A program made the position numbers and the translations under genes. A DNA stretch of 38,735 nucleotides, taken from Sphingomonadales bacterium. Lineage in GTDB: Bacteria > Pseudomonadota > Alphaproteobacteria > Sphingomonadales > Sphingomonadaceae. Below, in pieces: positions 17,642 to 25,580 of the stretch. The stretch is taken from positions 1 to 38,735 of the forward strand of contig JAQGKX010000014.1 in NCBI GenBank assembly GCA_028289885.1, given 5' to 3'. Within the stretch, counting starts at the first letter, position 1. Every line of letters begins with the position of its first letter. The notes below the pieces were generated by a model. That model saw nothing but the letters and a program-made list of their open reading frames with translations. It did not search any database and had not been told where the DNA came from.

Positions 17642-18871
17642 ATGTCCCATCCGATCCTCACAAGGCCGAAATCCGCCGTCAGCACCGGCGTCGGTCTCTC
17701 AGGGCTTGCAGGGCTGCTACTCTGGTTCGTTGTTGCACGCACTTACGGGTTGAGTGGTCCGATGTCCGCGCTGGCCAATGTCGTGGCGTGTGGAATCCCG
17801 ATGGTTTTATGGTCCGTCCTGATCGACCGGGTGCATCGCAATCCCTCGACGGGAATCGACTGGGACAACCCCGCGCGATCGCTCTCCGAAACGCTCGATA
17901 TCAGCATATCGAAGCTGGCCGGGCTGTGGGCGACATGGGCACTGATCGCCTGCCTTTATGGGGTCAGCCGCTTTTACTGGGTTGATAATTATTACTTTTC
18001 GATGCGCCTGCTGACCGTAACAGCGCCGTTCCTGTTCGTGGCGTCTGTGCCCTACGTCATCTGGATCGACACGCGGTTGAAACACCCGCGCGATGGTGCG
18101 TGGGCGCTCGGCCAATGGCTGATGGGAACAGGGCAGGCCGACAGCGCCGCAATCGGCGACCATTTGCGGAGCTGGGCGGTAAAGGGCTTTTACCTCGCCT
18201 TCATGCTGTCGATCGTGCCGGGCGGATTCGGCGATGTCGTGTCGCATCCGTGGGCCGACATCATCAGTTCGCCGGTTTCCGTGACCAATTATCTGGTGTC
18301 GTTCATGTTCGTCATCGACGTGGCGCTGGCGACGGTCGGCTATATCCTGACCATGAAGCCGCTCGACGCGCACATCCGTTCGGCGACCCCCTATGCCGAC
18401 GGCTGGGTTGCGGCGCTGATCTGTTATCCGCCATTTATCCTGATGGGGAATGGTGGGCCGCTCGACTATCATCCCGGCACGATGGACTGGAACTTCTGGA
18501 TCGGAGACCAGCCGGTGGTGCTGATGATCTGGGGGGGCGCGCTGGTCGTGCTGACAGCAATCTATGCCTGGGCGACAGTGGCTTTCGGCATCCGTTTTTC
18601 CAACCTGACGCATCGCGGTATATTGACGCACGGTCCCTATGCCTTTGCCAAACATCCCGCCTATCTGTCGAAGAACGCCTTCTGGTGGCTATCGACGCTG
18701 CCATTTCTCGTGACCACGGGAAGCACGACCGACAGCATCCGCAACACCGTCATCATGGCGATGGTCAGCGGCGTCTATTACTGGCGCGCGAAGACCGAGG
18801 AGAAGCATCTCGGCAACGATCCCGACTATCGAGCCTATGCGCGATGGATGAAGCAGCGCTGGTCGCGCTAG
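17642..18871 (+). CDS. ICMT-like integral membrane methyltransferase
   Basis: 409 residues with about eight to nine membrane helices. The C-terminal fifth carries the phospholipid/isoprenylcysteine methyltransferase signature: RGILTHGPYAFAKHPAYL (near 327-344), then EEKHLGNDPDYRAYARWM, where H-P and EE-x-L-x-x-D bind S-adenosylmethionine in characterised members. The N-terminal 250 residues are longer than in simple ICMTs and are not recognised. The substrate is unknown; bacteria lack prenylated CAAX proteins, so a lipid or small-molecule acceptor is more likely. ATG 17642 has GGAG a few bases upstream. It may be cotranscribed with the HerA-like gene. Its TAG stop overlaps the gshA stop through CTAG (18868-18871). 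Confidence 0.72.
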   Translation: MSHPILTRPKSAVSTGVGLSGLAGLLLWFVVARTYGLSGPMSALANVVACGIPMVLWSVLIDRVHRNPSTGIDWDNPARSLSETLDISISKLAGLWATWALIACLYGVSRFYWVDNYYFSMRLLTVTAPFLFVASVPYVIWIDTRLKHPRDGAWALGQWLMGTGQADSAAIGDHLRSWAVKGFYLAFMLSIVPGGFGDVVSHPWADIISSPVSVTNYLVSFMFVIDVALATVGYILTMKPLDAHIRSATPYADGWVAALICYPPFILMGNGGPLDYHPGTMDWNFWIGDQPVVLMIWGGALVVLTAIYAWATVAFGIRFSNLTHRGILTHGPYAFAKHPAYLSKNAFWWLSTLPFLVTTGSTTDSIRNTVIMAMVSGVYYWRAKTEEKHLGNDPDYRAYARWMKQRWSR

Positions 18872-20241
18872 AAACTCATGTCCTGATAGACGCGTGAGAG
18901 GTCGCCGTTCCACTCACCATGATAGCTGTCGAGCAGGCGCTGGGCAGGGACCTTGCCGCTTGAAATGATCTCGCGCAGTGGGTCGAGAAACCCCTGTTCG
19001 CTTTCTCCAATGCCGTTAAGCCGGTTGCGCGCCTTCAGGCCACTGTCGGCAATATCGAGTACAATTTTGCCAAGTTCGCGAAGTGACCGGCCACGTGGCC
19101 CCTTGGCGTCGAGCGCGATGCGCGGCACGTCGTCACGGATGCGCTGGTGGTCCTCGATCGTCCAATGCTTGACGAGATCCCATGCGGCATCGAGCGCGGT
19201 CTGGTCATAGAGCAACCCCACCCAGAATGCAGGCAGCGCGCAGATCTTGTCGTGCGGCCCACCATCGGCTCCGCGCATCTCCAGGAAGCTTTTCAGCCGA
19301 ACTTCGGGAAACGCGGTCGACAGATGATCGGTCCAGTCCGACAAAGTCGGCTTTTCACCGGGCAGGACGGACAACTCACCTTTCAGGAAGTCACGGAAGC
19401 TGAGGCCTGCCGCATCGATATATTTGCCGTCCCGGAAGACGAAATACATCGGCACGTCGAGCATATACTCAGCATAGCGCTCATACCCAAAACCATCTTC
19501 GAATACGAACGGCAGCATGCCGGTGCGGGCGCGGTCGGTGTCGGTCCAGATGTGGCTGCGGTACGACAGGAACCCGTTGGGTTTGCCTTCGAGGAAAGGC
19601 GAGTTGGCGAACAGCGCGGTGGCAAGCGGTTGCAACGCCAGCGAAACCTGGAACTTCTTCACCATGTCGGCCTCTGACGAATAGTCGAGGTTGGTCTGGA
19701 TCGTGCAGGTCCGCAGCATCATGTCCAGTCCCATCGTGCCGACGCGCGGCATGTGGTTCAGCATGATCTCGTAGCGACCCTTGGGCATGATCGGCATTTC
19801 AGACCGGAACTTGTCCGGCCAAAGTCCAAGGCCAAGGAACCCGAGGCCGAGTTTCTCGCCGATTTCGGTTACCTGCTGCAGATGGCGACCGGTCTCGGCG
19901 CACGTCTCATGCAGATTGTCGAGTGGTGCGCCCGACAGTTCGAACTGACCGGCGGGTTCGAGGCTGATATTGCCGTCCGGACCGCCCAGCGCGATGATGT
20001 TCTCGCCCTCATAGATCGGTTCCCAGCCATAGCGGGTCATGCCGATCATCAGCGCGTGGATGCCGCCCTTTTCCTCATAGGATGGCGCGCGCTTATCCTC
20101 GGTGAAATAGACGAACTTCTCGTGCTCGGTGCCGATGCGCCAGCGTTCCTTGGGCTTTTCACCGTCAGAGAACAGTCCGATCATGTCCGCACGATTTTCC
20201 ATCGGCGGCTCGAGGTCTTCGGTCGTGGCACGTGTCGTCAT
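18868..20241 (-). CDS. gshA: Glutamate-cysteine ligase
   Basis: 457 residues, matching the proteobacterial/plant-type class of glutamate-cysteine ligases. Signatures include GTEHEKFVY (about 37-45, metal/ATP site), GGPDGNISLEPAGQFELSGA (about 86-105), the MPKGRYEIMLNHMPRVGTMG region and TIQTNLDYSSEADM. Known role: the first, ATP-dependent step of glutathione synthesis, joining Glu and Cys in the cytoplasm. ATG 20241 is the start; homologues have the same acidic leader before ENRADMIGLF. It converges on the methyltransferase gene with a shared CTAG double stop, and it lies downstream of rsmE on the same strand but is separated from it by an oppositely directed gene. Confidence 0.94.
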   Translation of the reverse strand: MTTRATTEDLEPPMENRADMIGLFSDGEKPKERWRIGTEHEKFVYFTEDKRAPSYEEKGGIHALMIGMTRYGWEPIYEGENIIALGGPDGNISLEPAGQFELSGAPLDNLHETCAETGRHLQQVTEIGEKLGLGFLGLGLWPDKFRSEMPIMPKGRYEIMLNHMPRVGTMGLDMMLRTCTIQTNLDYSSEADMVKKFQVSLALQPLATALFANSPFLEGKPNGFLSYRSHIWTDTDRARTGMLPFVFEDGFGYERYAEYMLDVPMYFVFRDGKYIDAAGLSFRDFLKGELSVLPGEKPTLSDWTDHLSTAFPEVRLKSFLEMRGADGGPHDKICALPAFWVGLLYDQTALDAAWDLVKHWTIEDHQRIRDDVPRIALDAKGPRGRSLRELGKIVLDIADSGLKARNRLNGIGESEQGFLDPLREIISSGKVPAQRLLDSYHGEWNGDLSRVYQDMSF

Positions 20242-20344
20242 GTCGCGCCCTTAATCCGGCGCGTGGCGAATGGAAACGATAATGAAGCGAGGGCCAACGG
20301 TGCATCCTTAACATTTGTTCGCTAGTGCGATCTCGTCAACCGGT

Positions 20345-20352
20345 GGGGGAGG
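20345..20352 (+). promoter_or_regulatory. Strong ribosome binding site for a TTG start
   Basis: GGGGGAGG ends 7 bases before TTG 20360. It is the only good ribosome site in the region and the TTG opens a clean signal peptide, so it fixes the start of the secreted protein gene. Confidence 0.7.
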
Positions 20353-20359
20353 CATAGTT

Positions 20360-21583
20360 TTGAGTTCTGGCGCGGGATCGAATCCGGCTGATATCATTTT
20401 ACGATTGGTTGCCGCCACTGTGCTGGCCACGGGTTTTGTCGTCCCGGCCGTCGCGCAAACGAGCTGCAATGCGACCAACATGTTCAAGCTGGACTGGGAT
20501 ACGCAGCCCACCAAGGCCAACCTCGGCACCGGCGCGCGGGTCTATGCGGTAACGAACGCGGCGGGAGCGACGGTCAATGTGACGATGAGCTTTGCGGGCG
20601 ACACAACGCATTACATCGATTCGGGATTCGGGCAGACGCCGAACATCTCGGTCCAGAATTCAGGCGGCATTACGTCCGGCGAGTACACGCTTTTCCTCGC
20701 GACAACTTTTGGCGGCTATTCGTCCGATATTGCCACGACTAGCAACGTGGCCGTCGTTCGCTTCGGCTTCGGTACGCCGGTGCGCGAGGTGACGTTCAAG
20801 GTTCTGGACGTCGATTATGCGGCCGGGCAATTCCGCGACTGGGTCCGGATCAGCGGCACCAATGGCGCGAGCTATGTCCCGGCGATCGCGACGCCATATG
20901 GACGGAACAACAGCACCAATCCCGGCCTCACGAATCCGGGCGTGACTTACGTTGGGCCGGGAACGAATGGCGGCTATGCCTTTCCGGCGACCGATGGCGA
21001 GGGAACCGCAGCATCGTCGCCGACGCAGGATATTGGCAATTTGAGCGTGCAGTTCGCGGCACCCATCACGCAGGCCGAAATCCGATATGGAAACGGGCCG
21101 AGTGCTGGAATGAATGGGACCGCAGGCGTCCAGTCGATCTCTGTGCACGACATCAGCTTTTGCCCGATGCCGGTTATCGGCATGACAAAGACGTCGTCCC
21201 CTGTGTCGGTCGTCGCGAACGATCCGAACCGTTTCAACATTCCCGGTGCCGACGTGGATTACACGATCACGGTTACGAACACCGGGGGCAGCACGGTGGA
21301 CCTCAGCACGACACTGGTTGCGGACTCACTGCCGGTTGGAGTCACTTTCTATAACGGCGATATCGATACGGCGACTGCGGGCGTACAGAATTATGTGTTC
21401 GTTCCGGGCACGAGCGGACTGACACTCGGAGCCGCTAACGTCACTTATCAAAACGCAGCGAACGCTTCGGTTGTGCCGGTGTCGGGTTACGACACGGCGG
21501 TTCGGTCGGTCCGCTGGCTGCCGCAGGGGACGATGGCGGCAAACAGCAGCTTTTCAATCCGTTTCCGGACCAGCGTCAACTAG
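20360..21583 (+). CDS. Secreted DUF11-type surface protein
   Basis: 407 residues from a TTG start (chosen for its ribosome site; the open frame reaches back to TTG 20315). Residues 12-32 are a signal peptide ending AVA before Q33. The mature protein is Thr/Ser/Asn/Gly-rich and beta-strand-rich: an N-terminal domain (about 36-275) bounded by the only two cysteines (C36 and the one in SFCPMP), then a DUF11-like Ig-fold domain (from about 280) with VDYTITVTNTGGS, the DUF11 hallmark. There is no LPXTG, PEP-CTERM or other C-terminal anchor, so it may be released or surface-bound by other means. Function unknown; adhesion-type roles are inference. Its TAG stop overlaps the rsmE stop through CTAG. 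It lies between rsmE and gshA, against their direction, suggesting insertion. Confidence 0.72.
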   Translation: MSSGAGSNPADIILRLVAATVLATGFVVPAVAQTSCNATNMFKLDWDTQPTKANLGTGARVYAVTNAAGATVNVTMSFAGDTTHYIDSGFGQTPNISVQNSGGITSGEYTLFLATTFGGYSSDIATTSNVAVVRFGFGTPVREVTFKVLDVDYAAGQFRDWVRISGTNGASYVPAIATPYGRNNSTNPGLTNPGVTYVGPGTNGGYAFPATDGEGTAASSPTQDIGNLSVQFAAPITQAEIRYGNGPSAGMNGTAGVQSISVHDISFCPMPVIGMTKTSSPVSVVANDPNRFNIPGADVDYTITVTNTGGSTVDLSTTLVADSLPVGVTFYNGDIDTATAGVQNYVFVPGTSGLTLGAANVTYQNAANASVVPVSGYDTAVRSVRWLPQGTMAANSSFSIRFRTSVN

Positions 21584-22326
21584 GCGGGCGGCACGTCCGA
21601 AAGCGCCATCCAGACCGCGACAGCGGCGATGGCAGCGGTATCGGCGCGCAGGATGCGGGGGCCGAGGGTAATTGCCACTGCACCGGGCGTGGCGCGAATG
21701 GCATCGCGTTCGGCATCGTCGAAGCCACCTTCTGGACCGATCAGGATTGCGGCGGGGCCGGGATTGGCGGCAATTGCAGCGGGAAAGGGTTGCCCGCCAG
21801 CTTCATCGGCAAAGAACAGCGTGCGATTTTCCAGCGATGCCAGCCAGTCGCCGAGTTTGATCTGCGACCCGATTTCGGGAAGCGCGGTGCGACCGCATTG
21901 TTCGGCAGCTTCGATCATGTGCGCGCGCAGGCGGTCGTCCTTCACCTTGTCCACGACCGAGCGGCGCGTGAGAACAGGCACGAACCTGGCAACACCAAGC
22001 TCGCAGGCTTTCTCCGCGACCCAGTCATAGCGCGCGCGGCGAATCGGGGCGGCGGCAAGCCACAGGTCAGGCACCGGCTCACGCGCTTTCAGATGCGCGA
22101 TGACGTTCAGCGTGATGTCTCGCTTGCCCACCATGATCGCCTCGGCCAGCCATTCGCCGGTCGCATCGTCGAACAGCTTGACGTGTTCGCCGACTTTAAT
22201 CCGCATCACCGAAACAAGGTAGTGCGCCTGAGCGCCATCGAGACGGATTTGTGCATTTTCGGAGAGGCGCGTCTCGACAAACAGGCGGACGCTGCTTTCG
22301 GGTGGCCATGCGGGTGTTGCGGGCAT
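21580..22326 (-). CDS. rsmE: 16S rRNA (uracil(1498)-N(3))-methyltransferase
   Basis: 248 residues from ATG 22326, the usual RsmE length. An N-terminal PUA-like part (VRLFVETRLSENAQIRLDGAQ, HYLVSVMRIKVGEHVKLFD) is followed by the SPOUT knot with AVEKACELG-type WVAEKACELGVARFVPV, EAAEQCGRTALPEI, ILIGPEGGFDDAERDAI and LGPRILRADTAA, all family signatures. Known role: methylates U1498 of 16S rRNA using S-adenosylmethionine. In-frame ATGs at 22386 and 22341 exist, but AGGGGG lies 4-5 bases before ATG 22326 and the longer forms overlap the start of divergent ubiA. Its stop overlaps that of the secreted-protein gene. Confidence 0.93.
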   Translation of the reverse strand: MPATPAWPPESSVRLFVETRLSENAQIRLDGAQAHYLVSVMRIKVGEHVKLFDDATGEWLAEAIMVGKRDITLNVIAHLKAREPVPDLWLAAAPIRRARYDWVAEKACELGVARFVPVLTRRSVVDKVKDDRLRAHMIEAAEQCGRTALPEIGSQIKLGDWLASLENRTLFFADEAGGQPFPAAIAANPGPAAILIGPEGGFDDAERDAIRATPGAVAITLGPRILRADTAAIAAVAVWMALSDVPPA

Positions 22327-22339
22327 ATGGCCCCCTAGC

Positions 22340-23287
22340 ATGACCGGAGACGCTGTCACTACGCCCGCCGTTACTACGCCGGCCATTACGACCCCGGATA
22401 GCGAATTGCGCGGACTGGTCCGGTATCTGCCGCGCGTGGCCCGACCGTTTGCTCTGCTCGCGCGATTCGATCGACCGATCGGCTGGTGGCTGCTGTACTG
22501 GCCGGGTGCTTGGGGGTTGCTTCTCGCAGGAGGCTTGCGCGAACATTGGCCGCTGCTCCTCTGGCTCCTTCTCGGCGCAATCGCGATGCGCGGCGCGGGT
22601 TGTGTTTATAACGACATCGTCGATCGCGATCTGGATGCGCAGGTCGAACGAACGCGCAACCGGCCCTTGGTGAGCGGCGTCGTCAGCGTAAAAGCTGCTT
22701 GGGTATGGCTGGTTGCCCTGAGTCTCGTTGGCTTGCTCGTGCTGGTGCAACTGCCCTTGCTGGCGGCGGTGATCGCCGTCAGCAGTTTGGCCCCGGTCGC
22801 CGCCTATCCGTTCATGAAGCGCATAACATGGTGGCCGCAAGCATGGCTCGGTATTGTCTTTTCGTGGGCGCTGCTGGTTGGCTGGACGGCAGTCGCAGGC
22901 CGCGTCGAATGGCCGATGTTCCTGCTCTATGGCGGCAGTATCGCCTGGGTCATCGGCTATGACACGATCTATGCACTACAGGACCGCGAGGACGACGCGT
23001 TGATCGGCGTGCGCTCGTCGGCGCGCCGGATGGGCGGCCATGTGCGCGGCGGCGTCGCGGCGTTTTACACGTTCGCGATGGCGCTATGGGCTGCGGCGTT
23101 CTGGATGGTGCGCCCCGACGTCTTTGCGATTGCCGCGCTGGTGCCAATGGCCGGACAATTGGGGTGGCAGACAGTGACCTTGAGAGTCGAAGACGGTGGG
23201 GACGCGCTGGCAAAATTCCGCTCGAACCGCTTTGCCGGTTTATTGATGGCGCTTGCTTGCGCTGCGGTCGGCACCGCAAGTCTTTGA
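22340..23287 (+). CDS. ubiA: 4-hydroxybenzoate octaprenyltransferase
   Basis: 315 residues with eight to nine membrane helices. The two Asp-rich prenyl-diphosphate motifs are present: YNDIVDRDLDAQVERTRNRPL (about 90-110; NDxxDxxxD) and YDTIYALQDREDD (about 212-224), with RFDRPIGWWLLYWPG as N-terminal family signature. Known role: attaches the polyprenyl tail to 4-hydroxybenzoate in ubiquinone synthesis at the inner membrane. The first 20 residues contain a short imperfect TTPA repeat and are not conserved-looking, so a later start is possible. The gap to divergent rsmE is only 13 bases, so the promoters of the two must lie inside each other's 5' coding regions. Confidence 0.93.
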   Translation: MTGDAVTTPAVTTPAITTPDSELRGLVRYLPRVARPFALLARFDRPIGWWLLYWPGAWGLLLAGGLREHWPLLLWLLLGAIAMRGAGCVYNDIVDRDLDAQVERTRNRPLVSGVVSVKAAWVWLVALSLVGLLVLVQLPLLAAVIAVSSLAPVAAYPFMKRITWWPQAWLGIVFSWALLVGWTAVAGRVEWPMFLLYGGSIAWVIGYDTIYALQDREDDALIGVRSSARRMGGHVRGGVAAFYTFAMALWAAAFWMVRPDVFAIAALVPMAGQLGWQTVTLRVEDGGDALAKFRSNRFAGLLMALACAAVGTASL

Positions 23288-23318
23288 CGCGAACCTTCGC
23301 CGTGCCTAAGAAAAAGCG

Positions 23319-24665
23319 ATGCTTACCCGTGAACAGGCGCTGACACGCGCCACCGATCTCGTTGTCCGCGCCGTCGAGGCCGGAGCAAATGCCGCCGATA
23401 CCGTCTATGCCGCCAATGCCTCGACGGGGGTCGAAATCCGGCTCGGCGCGCTGGAGGGGGTGGAACGCTCCGAGAGCCAGGAAATCGGCCTGCGCGTGTT
23501 CGTCGGCAAGGGTTCGGCAACCGCGTCCTCTTCCGACCTGTCCGACGACGCCCTTGCGCAACTGGTCGAGCGCACGGTGGCGATGGCGCGGCTGGCCCCC
23601 GAGGATCAGTTTGCAGGCCTTGCCCCCGATGAACTCATCTCTCACGGCCCGTTCCGCGACCTCGACATCGACGACGGCGGGGAGGCTGGCCCCGAAGTCC
23701 TCCGCGCCGCCGCTCTCGAAGCAGAAGACGCAGCCCGCGCCGTTTCCGGCATCACCAACAGCGAAGGCGCCAGTGCCAGCGCGGGACGTAGCATGATGGC
23801 ACTCGCCACCAGCGCCGGGTTCTCGGGCTACTCAAGCGGTTCGAGCCACGGTGTATCGGCCAGCGTCCTTGCCGGCGAAGGCTCGACCATGCAGCGCGAC
23901 TATGCCTCGCACGCGGTCCGCCATCGCAGCGATCTCGACTCGCCTGCCCTGGTCGGCCTGAAGGCAGGCAACCGCGCCATCGACCGCATGAACCCTGTCC
24001 GCCTTAAAAGCGGCCCGATGACCGTCGTCTACGACCCCCGCGTCGGCGCGTCGCTGATCGGCCATCTGGTCGGGTCGATCACCGGCTCCGGCATCGCGCG
24101 CAAGACCAGCTTCCTGCTCGACGCACTCGGCACCGCGATTTTCGATTCGGGCATCACGATCTGCGACGATCCATGGCTTGTCCGTGGCCTCCGCAGCCGC
24201 GCCTTCGACGGCGAGGGCCTTGCGACCAAACCATCGAAACTAATCGACAAGGGCGTCCTGACCGCATGGATCGCCGAAAGCGCGTCTGCGCGGCAGATCG
24301 GCATTGCCCCCACCGGACACGCCTCACGCGGAATATCGGGCGCACCGGGCGCGGGGCCGAGCAATGTTCATATGGAGGCCGGAACGGTCACTCCCGAAGC
24401 GCTGATGGCCGACATCAAGGATGGGTTCTACGTCACCGAATTGATCGGCATGGGCGTTAACGGCCTGACCGGCGATTATAGCCGTGGCGCGTCGGGTTTC
24501 AGAATTGTGAATGGAGAGATTGCAGGCGCGGTTTCCGAGGTTACCATAGCCGGAAACCTGAAGGATATGTTCCGCGTGCTGATCCCCGCCAACGATCTGG
24601 AATTCCGCCACGCGGTCAACGTACCGACGATCCGGGTGGACGGGATGACGCTTGCTGGTGAGTGA
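23319..24665 (+). CDS. pmbA: TldE/PmbA family metalloprotease subunit
   Basis: 448 residues, the normal TldE/PmbA length. Matching features: N-terminal AADTVYAANASTGVEIRLG and LEGVERSESQEIGLRVFVGK; central MTVVYDPRVGASLIGHLVGS; and C-terminal NVHMEAGTVTPEALMADIKD with GFYVTELIGMGVNGLTGDYSRGASG. The HExxxH zinc motif of TldD is absent, as expected for the TldE partner. Known role: with TldD forms a protease that degrades unfolded or small peptides, including CcdA and microcin B17 precursor in E. coli. TldD is not in the window. It starts 31 bases after ubiA and is followed by a palindromic repeat. Confidence 0.9.
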   Translation: MLTREQALTRATDLVVRAVEAGANAADTVYAANASTGVEIRLGALEGVERSESQEIGLRVFVGKGSATASSSDLSDDALAQLVERTVAMARLAPEDQFAGLAPDELISHGPFRDLDIDDGGEAGPEVLRAAALEAEDAARAVSGITNSEGASASAGRSMMALATSAGFSGYSSGSSHGVSASVLAGEGSTMQRDYASHAVRHRSDLDSPALVGLKAGNRAIDRMNPVRLKSGPMTVVYDPRVGASLIGHLVGSITGSGIARKTSFLLDALGTAIFDSGITICDDPWLVRGLRSRAFDGEGLATKPSKLIDKGVLTAWIAESASARQIGIAPTGHASRGISGAPGAGPSNVHMEAGTVTPEALMADIKDGFYVTELIGMGVNGLTGDYSRGASGFRIVNGEIAGAVSEVTIAGNLKDMFRVLIPANDLEFRHAVNVPTIRVDGMTLAGE

Positions 24666-24695
24666 AGGAAAGCCCAGCGACCTCTACCCCCTTCA

Positions 24696-24774
24696 CCTTG
24701 TGTCGAGCCTAGTCGAGACACGTCCTCAACGCGTCGCTACCGTTGCCCGTGTCTCGACTTCGCTCGACACAAGG
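24696..24774. repeat. Intergenic palindromic repeat (27-base arms)
   Basis: Arms 24696-24722 and 24748-24774 are inverted copies with 25 of 27 positions matching, around a 25-base loop. The arm core is TGTCTCGACTTCGCTCGACA. The right arm is nearly the same (25 of 27) as 26976-27002 inside ileS. It fills the gap between pmbA and the next gene and could also fold as a large hairpin in RNA. Confidence 0.85.
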
Positions 24775-24785
24775 GGGGTGGCTGG

Positions 24786-25559
24786 ATGAGCTTGTTATCC
24801 CAAGTCTCCGAGGCCGCCCGCGCCGCCGGAGCCATGGCCTTTGCCCGCTGGCGTGGTGAGTTCGCAAGCTGGGACAAGGTGCCCGGCGAGATCGTCTGCG
24901 AGATCGACCTCGCCGCCAACGACATGCTGCGGCAGGCCTTGAACAAACTCGACCCCGAAGCAGGCTGGTTCTCCGAGGAAACCGCCGACTCGGCCGAACG
25001 CCTGCTCGGTAGCCGGGTGTGGGTGGTGGACCCCATCGACGGCACCCGCGATTTCGTGCGTGGCCGGCCCGGCTGGGCGGTGTCGGTGGCGTTATGCGAA
25101 GGCGGGCGCGCGGTGCTCGGGGTCCTCGACGCTCCCGCTCGAAACGAACATTGGGCCGCCGAACTTGGCAAGGGCGCCACGCTGAACGGCGAACCGCTCC
25201 ACGCAAGCCAGCGCACCGAACTGCCCGGCGCGCGCGTTCCAGCCGACGTGCTGCCCAAGGCGGACGCCGATTTGACGATGGTGTTCCGCCCCAACTCGAT
25301 CGCGCTGCGCATGGCGATGGTGGCTAGCGGAGAGGCCGATTTGCTCGCCGCGATACGCTGGGGCCATGAATGGGACATAGCGGCGGCGACGCTGATCGCA
25401 CAGGAAGCGGGGGCGACCGTCACCGATGCGCGCGGCCAGACGCTGCGGTTCAACTCCACCAAGGGCGAAATGTTCGGCGTCCTGTGCTGCGCCCCCGGCA
25501 TCCATGCTGCTGCGGTCGAGCGCCTGCGCGAACGCGCGGTGGTTGCGGTGGTGCGCTAG
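24786..25559 (+). CDS. Inositol monophosphatase family protein
   Basis: 257 residues. Metal-dependent phosphatase motifs: EE (64-65, in GWFSEETADS), WVVDPIDGTRDFVRG with DPIDGT (82-87), and HEWDIAAATLIAQEAG near residue 197, whose WD carries the last metal ligand. Known family activities are Mg2+-dependent, Li+-sensitive hydrolysis of inositol phosphates, 3'(2'),5'-bisphosphate nucleotides (CysQ) or histidinol phosphate (HisN). The sequence does not settle which; CysQ-like and HisN-like are both possible. The gene lies 120 bases after pmbA, beyond the palindromic repeat, and 21 bases before ileS. Confidence 0.85.
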   Translation: MSLLSQVSEAARAAGAMAFARWRGEFASWDKVPGEIVCEIDLAANDMLRQALNKLDPEAGWFSEETADSAERLLGSRVWVVDPIDGTRDFVRGRPGWAVSVALCEGGRAVLGVLDAPARNEHWAAELGKGATLNGEPLHASQRTELPGARVPADVLPKADADLTMVFRPNSIALRMAMVASGEADLLAAIRWGHEWDIAAATLIAQEAGATVTDARGQTLRFNSTKGEMFGVLCCAPGIHAAAVERLRERAVVAVVR

Positions 25560-25580
25560 GGTCTTTAAGCCGCGCCCGAT

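Noticed and set aside
20315-20359. N-terminal extension of the secreted protein from TTG 20315
   Set aside because: It lacks a ribosome site and would put 15 extra residues, including a Gly run coded by the ribosome site itself, before the signal peptide.
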